DNA of 64,000 nt from contig JBANDB010000003.1 of the NCBI GenBank assembly GCA_037576215.1, positions 7,502,001-7,566,000 on the forward strand. Direction: 5' to 3'. The notes under the pieces were generated by a model, which was given only the letters and a program-made list of their open reading frames with translations, made no database searches and was not told where the DNA came from. The stretch comes from Armillaria gallica. Lineage: Eukaryota > Basidiomycota > Agaricomycetes > Agaricales > Physalacriaceae. Within the stretch, counting starts at the first letter, position 1, and each line of letters starts with the position of its first letter. Position numbers and translations under genes: made by a program. This document shows, piece after piece, positions 11,672 through 23,867 of this stretch.

Positions 11672-12908
11672 CTATTGGGACGCTGGCTCCAATGATACTT
11701 GTGATGTATGTTTACCAGAATCGGCATACTATTCCTCCAATGGAGGCAGCCTATAATCCATCTACAATATCCGCGGCTCTAATACCTGATAACAACGCGA
11801 AAAATTAAGGAGCCGAATGATGCTGGAAGAAGGTCATCAAGCCTTGCTTTGTGTAATGCGGGCCCAATATCTTACAGACGAGACTCGCATATCTAGCAGG
11901 GAACCTCTGAAAGGCAAACCTTGGATTTAGACGACTAACGACAAAATTAGAACTCATCCATATGAAGTGGAGGGCCATCGCGGAGCGTGGCATATCCGAG
12001 TCCTGTGTGAGACCGGGGGGGGGGGGGGGGGGGGGGGAGCAACGATGCTCGATTGAATAGGGACTTTCAGTCCCGAGCGCGAGAGCTGATTATGACTGAT
12101 TGTGCTGATTATTATATGACTTGATTGTTGAATAATCAAGGTGTCTGATCTGAAAGCCCCACGTTGAAATGCAACGAGAAATAATCAGCTCCTGATTATT
12201 TATCCAGTAGCGGCAGCTGCGTGCCATCCCCCGATTCTTCCCCTTTATCCGGATTATCCCGGACAAGGAGCCTATTCACAGCCGCCATCTCGAACAGAAT
12301 CTCTGCAGATTTCGTGGGTGTCGCTGTACACTACATCCTCTTGGTCGCTGCCAAGAAAAGTGCCGACCACGCGTTCACTAACCTCGCACCCAGTGTCTGT
12401 TTTCGTCACACTTGGTCTTTTTTGCTCGCCTCTTCTTCAATTTTTCTTAGATTTCCTTTTAGGGCAAAACTCGGAAGGGTGTATCCCTTTTTTGCCGCGG
12501 CTCGACGAGCGTGTTAAGGTTATCACTGCTGGCTTGTTCTTTTCTATTTCTGTGACTGGTACAAGAGCATGGCACTCGGGGCCGATACGAGAACCTTCCA
12601 TATATTAATGACAAGACTAAAGCTCGCTGTTCGCCCACCATTATCTATATTATCTTCCTTCTCTCTACGAAGAGAACTTGTCTTTGCCCGGATTTGAATG
12701 CTAGTCGGCAGTCCGTCAAGTAACTATAGTAAAATGGCATGGAATAAAGGCATGTGCGGTAATTTCTTCCTCGGATATGGTTAACGATTCGCAAATGTCC
12801 ATCACAGTTGGAAAGTGAACTTCTACTAAGTACACCCCTTTCAACACGATATAAACCGAAAGTCCAGGTCTTACTTCTTGCATTTACCTTTCTAAATCTC
12901 ACGTCCGA
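11672..12908. other. Intergenic with a 23-nt G run
   Basis: No supported gene. A homopolymer of 23 G lies at 12,015-12,037. Around 12,090-12,210 several TGATTAT/ATAATCA motifs occur in both orientations. Open frames at 12.2-12.6 kb overlap in several frames and show no motif. Confidence 0.5.
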
Positions 12909-13983
12909 ATGTCGACTTCTCAAAAACCCGAGCACCCTATCGTAACCCTACTCAGTCTCCAAGAACATCTCCAAAATCTAACCAGACAGCACAAAGGTCT
13001 GCATGTAAAACGCGATACTCCTGTTACTCAAGCTCTGCACAATGTCATTTCTTATCCATTTGTTTCGTTCAACCTCCCACCCTACTTGAGTGAATACTCA
13101 TTCGAGGGTATGGACGAAACACCCTTGATTCCCCAAACATCGATACTATCCATTCCCAAAGCTTGCCCTCTTCCTTCGGAAAGGGTGACCAGACAGTCAC
13201 AGACCTGACGTACCGAAATGGGCACGAGGTTCGTGGGGAAGATTTTAAATGGTCCGACTCTCCGCATGATGCAGCGGCATGTCATCGTCTTGCTTTAGAG
13301 CTGGAGAATGTCTTAGTGTTGAGGATTATGGTTTCACAGCCACTCCATCGGCAAAGGTCATCAAAAACGGCCTCAAGAGTATCGGAGTCCTTGAAGTCGA
13401 GGAGGACTTTGGTGATTTCATGAAGGTGGACGGTCGATAATGGAATAAGGAGGTCGCCCCCTTCGTGGGTGAACGAGCGAGTAGCGTTTCATTTTTCTCT
13501 ATCCAGCGGTTGACTTGTGTTTTTAGTATACCGCACCTTGCGACCACTGCAAGCGTCTGGGTACGCAGTGCTGCAAATTCCTGACTAATACGGTCATTTG
13601 CGTGCGCTGCCATTACTCAAAGCTGCCATGCAAGGTTAACGGTGTTCCTGCCTTAAATCCAATCAACCATTATCGTCCCAAGAGCTACCGTACGTGTTGC
13701 TCTTCCCTTCTTTGTTGAACTTGCTGTCTTGATGTCTTTTCTAGAAACTCTGAACGCCTTCGAGGGGGCCCTTGATACCTTGGCCCAACACGCCGACTCC
13801 ATCGAGGACATTGTCGTCAACTATATGGCCGGCCTCAATGCCCTGTCCCAACTCAACGGTCTTCGAGTTCAAGCCAGGCGCCTTTGCGAGTGTGCCAACT
13901 TTGATGAAGATGACGATGATGAAGCTCCAGAGGAGGTCGCTGAAGGTGTTGCTGGTCCTTCGAAGAAAAGGAAGCACAAGTAG
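12909..13983 (+). pseudogene. Cys-cluster protein, family unknown, degraded (gene 1)
   Basis: Coding character begins at ATG 12,909 and runs to a Lys-rich end (KKRKHK) at 13,983. Late introns are clear: one ending TTTTAG at 13,526, and one beginning GTACGT and ending TTTCTAG near 13,744. The exon between them carries CDHC-x5-C ... CVRC-x5-C, a compact cluster like that of the next gene. After it come a helical region, an acidic DEDDDDE patch and the basic tail. Two lesions are seen: a frame change near 13,310 and an in-frame TAA near 13,438 in the exon before the Cys cluster. A retroelement-associated or DNA-binding protein is possible; function not assigned. Confidence 0.55.
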
Positions 13984-14211
13984 GGTTATGCTGCGGGTAC
14001 TGGGACCTTGGTCGTCGGTCGACGTTATCTCTTGGGAGTTCAGCTCCAAGTATTTTGAACTTTTTACATATACAGACTGTATCGCGCCTTCGGGCAAATA
14101 TTTTACATAGTTTGCATGTCGCCGCCCCAAAGAGGGTTGAATATAAATACAATCGAATTTTCTTGCTCTGTTGTTGTGAATATTGAGATTTTTGAGTGAT
14201 TTTTCGGTGAA

Positions 14212-14309
14212 TTTGGACTTAGAGAAATTTCAGCTGCTGGGGCTCACGTGCTAGGATTCATGTGATCGTCTGCCTTGGGCTGTTCCTTGAAATAATTTCT
14301 CTAAGTCCG
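14212..14309. repeat. Inverted repeat between the two Cys-cluster genes
   Basis: AATTTGGACTTAGAGAAATT (about 14,211-14,230) is mirrored, with one mismatch, near 14,289-14,309, enclosing about 60 nt that includes CACGTG. It could be a foldback or a shared regulatory palindrome. The surrounding 14.0-14.9 kb has no supported gene. Confidence 0.6.
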
Positions 14310-14908
14310 AATTGCCATGAAATTGAAATGGTAAGGAATGTGGATGGCTGTGGCTCTAGTGCTGGTTGGCCTTTGGTTTCGTCATGCTTCGCGTTACTGG
14401 TCATGAGTTTTCATTACTGAAGTATGATTTTGGTGATATCTCCATCGTGTATAGTCAAATTGACGTTGGAGCATGGTATTTTTGTCGTTAGAAATGATAT
14501 TTTCATAGTTTTTTGTGGAGTATTTCGTGAATTAAAAGGTCATTTCTTTCATGATTTCATTACTTTTTGTGCAAAAATGTAGTGTTGAAAAGAATGTGTG
14601 TTTTCGTCCTATGAACAACATGGGGACCATGTCTCTCCCCCCTAAACTTTTTAAATCTTTGCTGGCCAAGGCTGAAAAGATTTAAACCGAGGTTCGAAGA
14701 CCTGTAATTTGAAAGTGAATGCCGCTGAGTTTTGAAAGTTGCAAACATGCGGTTGGATTCCGTGCTGCGTTCCGTCGAGCATACGATCCAAGCCTGATAG
14801 GAATTTTTGTGTAAATGCGATGAGGTGAGTTGTTCTTTGAGTTTTCATATAAAGGCAACGTTTTCTCGTCATCATGTCCTCAAAATCATGGCATTTCACT
14901 GAATCGCC

Positions 14909-16841
14909 ATGTCTACTTCTGCTGCTCAAACTATTCCATCTCTCATCTCCCTTGTCAAGCGTGCTGATGCCATCTTGCAAGTCCCCCTCGAGCCTAACGT
15001 GCAATTGTTGTGTCGCACCACCTACTTTGACGAGGTAGTACACATCAAGGTAAATTGCCATGCTCTCTGTGCAGGTTTTCGTGCTCTAATTGACATTGAA
15101 TAGTGCCAGATCGAGGCTTACTACCCATCCGCTCTCAAGGAAGAATTCTTTAAGACATTTGAAGCTGTCGTCGATGGCTGCATCTCTAAGTTCAACTTCC
15201 ATGAGACTTGGAACACTATGCTCAAGATCGAGTCTGACCGTCTCAAGTTTTCTGTTGGTGGAAGGTACTCCATCTCTGGCAACCAAATCTTGGATGCTTT
15301 GGAGGTTCTCCCTCCCTTGCGTTACCATATTGATGACAATATCCAGATGTCTTCTGCTCCGTTCACTCCCAATGTCACTCCTTCCAAGGAAGTTCAGACC
15401 GCGCCTTTGTCTTCAGATGCCATGTCTGCTTCTGCCTCTCAGGGTGCCGATGTTGCATTGGAGGAGGAAACTCCTGCTAGGGAAACTCATGCCATGTCTC
15501 CTTCTACGGTCTCTTCTGCAGATTGGGTGGTACATGCTTCAAATCAATTAAAACTGTAGCATCACATTAATTTGACTTGGTATGATCTAGATGCCATCTC
15601 TGGTTGTCGCTCCTTCCAGTGCCTTCATTGAGCAGTTTGCTGAAAAAGAAGGTACCCTCAAGGATGCTGTTCAGATTGGTGAGAAGATCACTGATCTGTA
15701 TCGCCACTCTTTCAACAAGGCTGACCTCTAGTACGGCAACACATTCTGCGCCTATTGCTCAGGCACTCCTAGTCATCCCACTCATCAATGTCCTGCTCTA
15801 TCCGCCAAGGTACGTTTTCTCTTTAAATCCATGTTTTCTTTTCGTATTGACGTGAATCTAAGGCTGTTCGTCCTTGTGGGCCTTGCATTCTTGAGGGCAC
15901 CAAGTGTACTTTCACCGGGCTGTCTTTGGTCTGCCATGCTTGCCACAAATCCATGACTCACCGCTGCATTGGAGGCCTTCCTGACTGACAAATCCTCTTG
16001 ATGCCGTTCAAGGATCCTCATCCAGAGAATGATAAAAATATCCTCGACATTATTGATGAGCTCATCAATGCTGACCCTTATGGAGCTAGTAAGTTCTTGT
16101 CTTCTGTGTTTTCTGGTCTGCAGTTACTAATTCCATGCATTTACAGATCCTTTGCCCGACATTAGTGATGATCCTCATATGGAAGCCATCATTCACAATG
16201 CGGCAGAGTTTGTTGGGGTGAACTATCAACAGTTCACTCCTCAGGGCGAGTCTATAGCCTCGTTGGTGAAGACGAAGGACTTTTTCTACCATCAGTTGGA
16301 GTCTAACACCTGCGATCTCTATTTGCACCTGAAGATTCGCCATGTCCTCGTCCAGCATTACCGTCTTGTTGTGGTTAAACTCGATGAGATGCATGCTCAA
16401 GAGGAAGCGGAGGCTAGCACTGTGGCCAAGATGCAGACCGACAATCATGCTACGTCTTCTCGCAAAACCTATGTTCCTTGGTGGAGGAATAAGCACCAGC
16501 ATTCGGGCCGTGGCCATGGTAAGAAGAACCATTCAAAGAACAAGGGCAAAAAGGAGGATTGGAAGGGTAAAGGTAAAAACAAGGCTGCCCAGTACATTAA
16601 GGAATGTGCTGGGTGGGGTTGTGACCATAATAACTGCGATTCTAACATGGAGACTCCAGACCCTGTTCCAGCTCTTTGTACTTGCCGTGGTTGGGGCAGT
16701 TGTGGTGAAGCTAACTGTCCTTCTAAAGGCAGCTGGACTCCGCCTCCCCAGGCATCTGTCAAGTACCAGGACGGTGTCCCCAGTAACTATGGAGGAAACT
16801 GGCAGAGCAAGGTGGGCTCCAGTCATCGTGGTCGTTACTAG
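14909..16841 (+). pseudogene. Cys-cluster and Lys-rich protein, family unknown, with two nonsense codons (gene 2)
   Basis: Five exons with good splice sites: 14909-15049, 15104-15526, 15591-15809, 15863-16088, 16147-16841, in phase throughout. The product has an N-terminal helical region, a Ser/Thr-rich linker, a CCHC-like CAYCSGTPSHPTHQC, and a PCGPC-x6-C ... CHAC-x5-C cluster matching gene 1. A very basic GKK/NKGKK/GKGKNK segment and a C-terminal second Cys-rich region (CTCRGWGSCGEANC) follow. Two premature stops, TAG near 15,729 in exon 3 and TGA near 15,987 in exon 4, look like C-to-T changes. Zinc-knuckle, basic and Cys-rich modules suggest a nucleic-acid-binding, perhaps Gag-like, protein; this is inference. 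Confidence 0.65.
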
Positions 16842-17040
16842 AGTTGCCGTGGTCGCCTAGGTGGTTGTATTCAATTCGTACGGACAATTTCGCAGGGGTA
16901 TATTTTGAAAGAGTGTCGGGGGACCGGTATGGATATACCAGTCAGAATAATTAGCTATGAATGGATGTGTAGGGGCCTCCAAAATGGAGCCCAATTATTT
17001 ATATAAAATTTTTGGTTTTCGCCAATGTCTCGAGTGAAAA

Positions 17041-18936
17041 TCAAGCAAGTTCCACTTCATTATGCGCTCCTTCTAGATCTGGGAGGTCGTCGAGCATACC
17101 ATCATCTGATGATGCAAAGAGATCATTGATCCATGTGGGTGGCACATCAATGATCGCATTGATATCTGGTACATCAATCTTCTTCCTGGTGAAGTATGGC
17201 AATAGCTTAAATGTGGCAACTGATCTTGCGAAGGTCGAACCGTCTAATTCACAAAGGAGATATGTGCTGCCTTTATTCCTCCCCAAGATCACTAAGGGGC
17301 CCAAATATCTGGTGCACATTTTACGATTTAGAGCCTTCTCTATCTGTGTGTTGCGCATCAAAACTAAATCTCCCTTCTGGAAGTTTAAGTCTCTGATAGA
17401 GTATTCGTGGTCCTTCTTGAATTTAACTGCAGCATTTCTTCTAGCTTCATAGACTTTAGACCTCAAACACTTGAGATCTTGAGAACATTTTTGGAGACTA
17501 ATGGCTCGGTGTGTGATTAATGACGTGGTACTGGTGATATTGTCTGGCGGTGGCATCAACCATGTAGATTCGACTATGTCCATTGGAAGAAGGGGTTCCA
17601 TCCCGGATGCGGCAAAATATGGTGAACAACCCATGCGTCTCCTGATCGTTATTCGGTCTGCCCAAAATATGGAATAGGCGTTTTGACTCCACTTCTTTTG
17701 ATCACCATCAGATGCCTTAAACAGTCCTTGACGGATGTCAAAGTGTGGTCTTTCAGCAATTCCATTGGCTCTGGAGTTATAACCGGAGATACGAATGTGA
17801 TTGATATGGTACTTCTTGCTCAAATAATTGATTGTGGCAACAAAGGCGGATCTGTTGTCAGTAATGATCTCGACTAAGGATCCCCAACAGCATAAGATAT
17901 CCTCGAAAATCCATTCTCCTAAGGTTCATGCTGTTTCTTTGTGCAAGCAACGAAATTCTGGATAATGACTGAGCAAACATCTGCCTTGGACGATGTAACG
18001 GTATTGTCCTGAAACTGGCATGATCATGGTGTCCATATACATCTTGGAAAACAAAGGAGTGGGAAGAGTGACAGTAGGCGGGATATAGATTTGTCGGGTT
18101 TGACAGATTTGACATAGATGACATGTCCTTACGAACCAGGAAATATCATACTTCATATCCGGCCACCAATAACGTTCCTTGATTAGCACGTGCGTTGCAT
18201 AGAAGCCCTTGTGAGCAATGTCATCATGACAAGACGTCATCACTTGAATGTGACGTTCGGGGAACAAGATGAGCTGATGTCTCCCATCTACGTTTTTGCG
18301 CCATAGCTTTCCTTGTCTCTCGAAGAAATGAATGGCATATTTCATGAATTTTGCGTATGTAATATCGTCGAATCCTGCAGGTCTCTTGAGGTATAGATGC
18401 CACGGCAATAGGTGCATTAGCCGTTCATCTAGATGTTGTTGCTTTGCGGTACGAGGAACTGTCGAGTAAGGAATGATTTCTGTGGGATCTGCGGCAACTT
18501 CTTGTTGGAGAACTTGAATTAACTTGATTGGCAAATTAACTGTAGGTGAAGTTGAATTAATAAAATGCATAAGCCCGTAATGAGTGTGTAAGAAGCCTTC
18601 CATGCCATCTTCAGGCAGAGGAGGGTCTCCTAGTTGGGGTGGGCGTTGCAATAATCCATCTGGACCATGCTTGGAGCCTGGTACATGGACTAGAACAAAA
18701 TGAAAAGATAGAATGCCGATAATCCATTGGTTAACTGCTGCTGAGGGTGCGATATCAGGCTTCTTGAGCATTCCCTTGATAGCACTTGCATCTACTTCAA
18801 CAATAAATGTTGGAAGACTGATAAGATAAATTTTGCAATCTCCTAAAGCGCGGTAGAGTCCAAATATCTCTTTCTTGGCTTGAGAATATCCACACTCGCA
18901 TTCGTTAAGAGTGATTGAACTGAATCTAGCGAAATA
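17041..18936 (-). pseudogene. Ty3/Gypsy pol, RNase H to integrase (element A1)
   Basis: Minus-strand coding runs from 18.94 kb down to a stop at 17,041. The RNase H end has SSITLNE, a VEVDASAIKGM segment and LVHVPGSKHGPDG. The integrase has a zinc-finger region ending CHLCQICQTRQ, a core with EIITDNRSAF and GYNSRANG, and the C-terminal SIRDLNFQKGDLVLMRNTQI region; no chromodomain is seen. The frame is broken by TGA near 17,925, where Trp is expected, and by a stop at the RNase H junction near 18,936, where an Arg CGA is expected. No 3' LTR follows: the element ends abruptly about 200 bp from gene 2. Confidence 0.88.
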
Positions 18937-20658
18937 TCATATCTTTGGATTGACAGGGTCGCACTGTGCTAGATAATATCCAACTGCGGCAGGTCCTGTA
19001 TCAACGGCAAGTATAACAGCTCCGGTTGACGTATAACTGAGTGGCCTTAATGCCAGGCTGACTCTGACTGCGTCTTTAAGATCTTCTTGTGCGGCAATCT
19101 CTGCTGATTCGAATTTGAAGGGAACATCTTTTCTGAATAGCTTGGTAATGGGTAGAGCTTGGGTTGCGAAATTATCAATGAATATTCGTAGGACTCCAAT
19201 GGTACCAATGAAGGCATGTGCATCAGAGACATCAATACAAGGTCCCCATCGAAGTATCGAAGAGACAATACTTTTGAGAGGTAGTCGGCCAGAGTATATG
19301 CATCTATGACCTAGCACAGTAATTTCAGCACAACAAAGGTAGGCTTTCTTGCCTGAAAACATGCCTCCACAATATTTCATGCATTGAACAATTCTGTTTA
19401 GGTTTTGGAAATGTTCCCAAACAAAACATCGAATGCCGGTATTGAGAGGAATGGTTTCGTAGCCTCCTATGATTTCGTATCGAGTTTCTGGTCCTCAAAC
19501 TGGAACATCATCAATGTAAGGAATGGTGACCTCTGGGATTTTGGGTTGTAGAATGAAGGTAACGTCGTCATGGAATATTGGTATGGAATTTGTCCAACCC
19601 ATGGGTAAGGTAACAAGTCGTAGTGCTCCATGAGGAGTTTGGAAGGTGGTGAGGTCGTGAGACAACTCTGCCAATAGACATTCATCGTATCCAACGAATA
19701 AGTCTAGGGTAGTGCCGCATGCATGTCCTGTGAAATGTTCTGTGAGAGGATCTGTTGCCGGTGGTAATCCAGAATGAGCAATCATAACTTCATTCAACAG
19801 TTCTAGACTGTGAACTATGCGAAGACTTTTGCCATCTTTCTTTAAAATCGTAAACCATCTCGAGCAGTAGGAAGAATTGGAAGGTTCATAAATGCCTGCG
19901 TCAATCTTTGTCTTGATCATACGGCAAACTTCTGCATAAATGCCTGGAGGTATTGGAATATTTCGTAGAACCCAAGGGGTGTGTTCGACAACTGGGATAT
20001 CGATTGGAGGGAAGAAATCTTTATGAAAACTGCCTCGTTCTGAATCCTCCCATGCAAATGCTTTCTCCTGAACCATCATGAAGTGATGCATAAGCTTCAT
20101 TTCTTCTGGCCAAAGAAAACCATCATTATGGATGGAGTCGATGTACTCCTTGCGCTCTTGGGTATAACATTCGGTGGGAATGAAAGGGGGCAGTGTTGGA
20201 GATAACGTAGGTATATCGGCTAATGGATCTCCTCGAATATTGCAAACGATACAGAATTTATCAGGCAAGGTTGCAAGTATGGGCTTTGTTTTTAAAGCTA
20301 CTGGCTTGTACTTCTTGCCTGTGAAAACCGAGACTTTCTTAGAGAACCATGGCTCATAGGATTGATCTCCAATAATATTAGAACCGTATAGATGATACAT
20401 GTAATCTCAGGGCTGGGAAACGGAACTGGAATCTGAGAAATCTTGAGGAATCTGAGTAGGAATAGAATATAACGGTAACAATTGTTCACGATCTGTTGGT
20501 AAAGACAATTCAGCATATGGGGTGGAACTGTACACAGTTTCGGTCAACCATAGTGATTGTGTAAACGTAGTGGGTTGGATAGGGAATTTATTAGGGTCGC
20601 AAGCTGATAAATATTGGGTTGAAGCTTTTTCTGAGTCAAATTCGGAAGTGGACGCCAT
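18937..20658 (-). pseudogene. Ty3/Gypsy reverse transcriptase (element A1)
   Basis: Minus strand. The RT domain lies at about 20,400-19,000, with KKDGKSLRIVHSLE, PLTEHFTGHACGTTLDLFVGYD, RLVTLPMGWTNS and an intact catalytic YIDD. It continues after a stop as GPETRYE, RCFVWEHFQNLNR and GMFSGKKAYLCC. The stop right after YIDDVPV (near 19,494) and the one at 18,936 both fall where CGA Arg is expected, and nearby Cys residues (GIRCFVW, IVQCMKY) stand where Arg is usual. The 20,407-20,658 piece is the linker between protease and RT. Confidence 0.88.
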
Positions 20659-20738
20659 GTAGGCAATAATTTTAGGTTCTTGATTTGCGTCTAATTCAAT
20701 GACGAGGGCGATCTCCTCTATATCATCATTGGGTTCTT

Positions 20739-22489
20739 CTAGTCAATTTTCCCAAGAAAATGGGACGTGGTTAAGGATGCGGGGATGACCATGAGGAATT
20801 GTCGGGATAGTGGCGGTCTTCCTGGTGTTCGGATCATGAATGGTAATGGTCTGGTTTTCATCCGAATAATTGCGAACAATGCTCTGAGTTCACGTGTCGA
20901 AAGGTCTGCCGAGCAAGATATCATAGGCGGATTGCTGAATGACGTGCACTTGCAAGTATAGCATGATATCTCCAAACAAAAATGCGACATTTCATGCTAG
21001 ACCCAAGGAATAATTTGTAGTTCCATTGGCCAACTGCATTTCCAATATAACCATAGGATCATAGATCAACCCCAAGCGCAAGCACACAGCTTCCGACATG
21101 GAGATCACTTGTGATCCAGGATCAATGATGCATTCAACTTTGAGCTGATGATCCACCACTGGAACGATGGATCTTAATGAAATAGAATCTGCTGCGCATT
21201 TCAAGGGTCTGATCTTCTCCCCTTTCTTGATGTGAGCTTCGTACGGGTCTGGGATGACTGACGATCCTGCTGGCAGTTCCTTCTGAGCGTTACTGGTCTG
21301 CTCGAAAGTCTGCACGAAATTATCCAGCATGCTGTATAAAAGAGTGGAAGTTTTGCCATTTTCGTGGTCTTCTGGTGCCTTTACCGTGATTTCTACGGTT
21401 TCAGGTCCAGTAAATGGTAAAGCTACCTCCTTCTGGAGCTGTTCCACGGTATTTGGCACTTTGTGCTTCATGTTATCCTCCTTAATCATTTCCCTGATTG
21501 CTGGTGATAAAGAATATAACTCTTGATGCGACAATGTGATCGTGGAGTCAAGTGCATGCTCGTAGACTTCTCGTGCAACATGCGAACCTTCTATCAGCAC
21601 CCACATCCTATAAGCAGGTTCATTGTCTTTGGGACGCTTGCGGACATCTGGCTTTGCACCCGCGTTACGAACTGCTGGCGGTGCATAATTGGCTGGCTTT
21701 GCTGTGGCAAATGGATGAATATCTTCAGGGATGAGCTGAGCTACATGCTCCTTGACTGGCGCATGCTCGGGTACTGCCGTGACAGTCTTGGATGGATTGT
21801 GTCGTGGAGTAGCAGGTGGCACGTAAGATGGAAACTTGGAACGAATATCCTGATCATTGCCGTGGACTACTGTCTTAGCTTTCTTGAATTGACGTGGAGA
21901 ATAAGACTCAATAATAGCTGCGGCAATTTCGTCATCTTGCTTGGTCTGAGTAGGTACGGCAATATCGTCTTCGTCGTCTGAATATTCAACTAAGTCGGGC
22001 ATGCTGTCATAATCTGGGGTAAGATCTTGATTTAAGTGATCGTGAATCTTAGGTACAGCAACCTCCTGCTCGTCATCAAGCACTGCTTCTTCAGCGGCCT
22101 TCTGACTAGTACGAGTTTGTTGACCCACGGCCTTAGTAGGTTCTTGCGGAACAGCGGCCTCTGCTTTTGCTGCGGGAGCTGCCTTCTTGGTTGGTCTGCA
22201 TTTAAGGCAGGGAACTTCGACTACAACCTGGCGAATCATAGTATCCGTAGTGTCTGCGGTATTCGGACTGGACAAGTCTTCTTTGGCAACATGCATGAAC
22301 TGTTTGATGCCCTGGATCTCTTTTCCAATGGCTTCGGATTTGGCAATGAGCGCCTTGAGGCGTTGACGTGCATCAATCCCGGAAACAGGTATGCTAAGTG
22401 ACTGAGCGTCTGCATTAACTGGCGAAGAATGTTGCCGGCTGAGATGTGGAACTGGCTCAACAATGGTGTTCATCAGCTGATTGACGATG
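20739..22489 (-). pseudogene. Ty3/Gypsy Gag-Pol junction and aspartic protease (element A1)
   Basis: A 493-codon minus-strand frame (22,473-20,992) has a Gln/Ala-rich, charged linker and ends in a retropepsin domain with VECIIDPGSQVISMSE, where DPGS replaces the usual D[ST]G, and LEMQLANG. After a TGA where Arg CGA is expected, protease sequence continues as NVAFLFGDIMLYLQVHV and ILLGRPFD to about 20,870. Its upstream (right) end is cut by solo LTR E1 at 22,490-22,494. The homologous region in copy A2 (34.4-35.2 kb) is not cut at this site. Confidence 0.8.
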
Positions 22490-22494
22490 CTGAT

Positions 22495-23862
22495 GATACG
22501 CCATCTACGTGTTCACACCTAGATTTTGCGATTTTGTAATCATACTAGCACATATCTATCTTAGACTAGCAATAACTAAAGGACTATAGCAGAGGCTTCA
22601 AGCTGATAGTCAAGCCAGAAAGCTACTAGTCGAGCCAGGATTTAGGTGTGATACCACTATTGGGTCAAGTCTATCAGCCGGCATGACTAGCATCTCAAAT
22701 ACCAAGCGAGTCAGTAAATGACAACCGTGAGTTGATGAGGGTAGCTACGAGTGCACCCAACAAGAAGCAGAACATACAGGTCTCGTGAAAGTACAGTCAC
22801 TAGTGGAACGGTCTGCACGCGAGTGCTTAAGACGAGTTGACTAGCGGTGCAGCAGTCTCTAAACAGGACTTAGAAATGAATTTAGAAATGAAGCGCAGCT
22901 GTCCAGATCGGGCTAGTACGATACAGATCTATTTACGATCGGAACTAGTATAGCCGGGTTGTGCCTTCGATCATGATCAACAGCTGCTACAGGCATGCTC
23001 ATTAGGCTAGCCGTTTATTCTTGACACAAGTGGAGTGTTGCTGGGCCAAGAACACAGAATGCCACCTCTAGCAGAGCTCCTAGGCCCACTAGTCAGCAAG
23101 TGACTGTTTCTAGACTGACTATTGCGTGATTATTCACCATTATTCGTGACTAGCCAAGAAATCCTTATCAATAATACCCCTCTAGTCAGTTATTTATATC
23201 TCGATCGTACCTTGTTTGTCAGTATATAAGTAGTAGAATAGGTGCACGTGCGGCTCAGGCAAGCCATCCCCACAATTGTGACCTACTAGTCAGTATCTAG
23301 TGCCCCAATTAAAGGCTTTTGTGCTTAACCTCGATGAAGCGGCTACTAGTCGCTAAGTTACCCATAGCATTGAGTGAATAGAAGTGTCTTAGAGCAATCT
23401 TTTGTGTCCTGCAAAGGCCAAGAGTGTTTCGAAGTTAGTTCAAGCGAGTTCTCGAAGTTTAAAGTATTATTTTTAGGCCAAGAGCGCCACTAGTTTGCCT
23501 AGAAAGTGACTAGTCAAGTGTTTATTCACTTGTAAGACATTATAGGGCCAAGAGAGCCACTAGTTTGAAGCAGTCCCAGTCAGAGCAAGCGCAGTAGCTC
23601 AAGTCGAGTCACTATTCATCCAATTGTGTCTTACCAACCCCACTAGTGCGAGTAGTATGCTTGTATAGCTCACTAGTAACGAATTAAAATGTCTTTAAAC
23701 AACTTTCCTTGATTATTGAAGTCTGCAGAGTGCTTCTATCGTACTCGAAACACCCGAATTCAATACATTGGTGATAAGTGTAGAGTTAGTCATTGGTTAG
23801 TGTTGTTGGTGTTCATTGCCAGCCTCTAGTCCATTTGCCACTCGCTGTTACCGAGCACATCA
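22495..23862 (+). mobile_element. Solo LTR E1 (1,368 bp) inserted in element A1
   Basis: Runs from GATACGCCATC to GAGCACATCA, bounded by CTGAT (22,490-22,494) and CCGAT (23,863-23,867). The uninterrupted copy of this site in A2 reads GATGCCAATCTGG, and the A1 flanks rejoin as GATGCCGATCTGG, so the insertion is clean. A TATATAAG box at about 23,223 indicates plus orientation. About 25 CTAG tetranucleotides occur. Same family as E2 (52,832-54,211). Confidence 0.88.
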
Positions 23863-23867
23863 CCGAT

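Noticed and set aside
12221..12608. Hydrophobic ORFs after the P450
   Set aside because: Two overlapping frames, no splice or start context support and no conserved motif.
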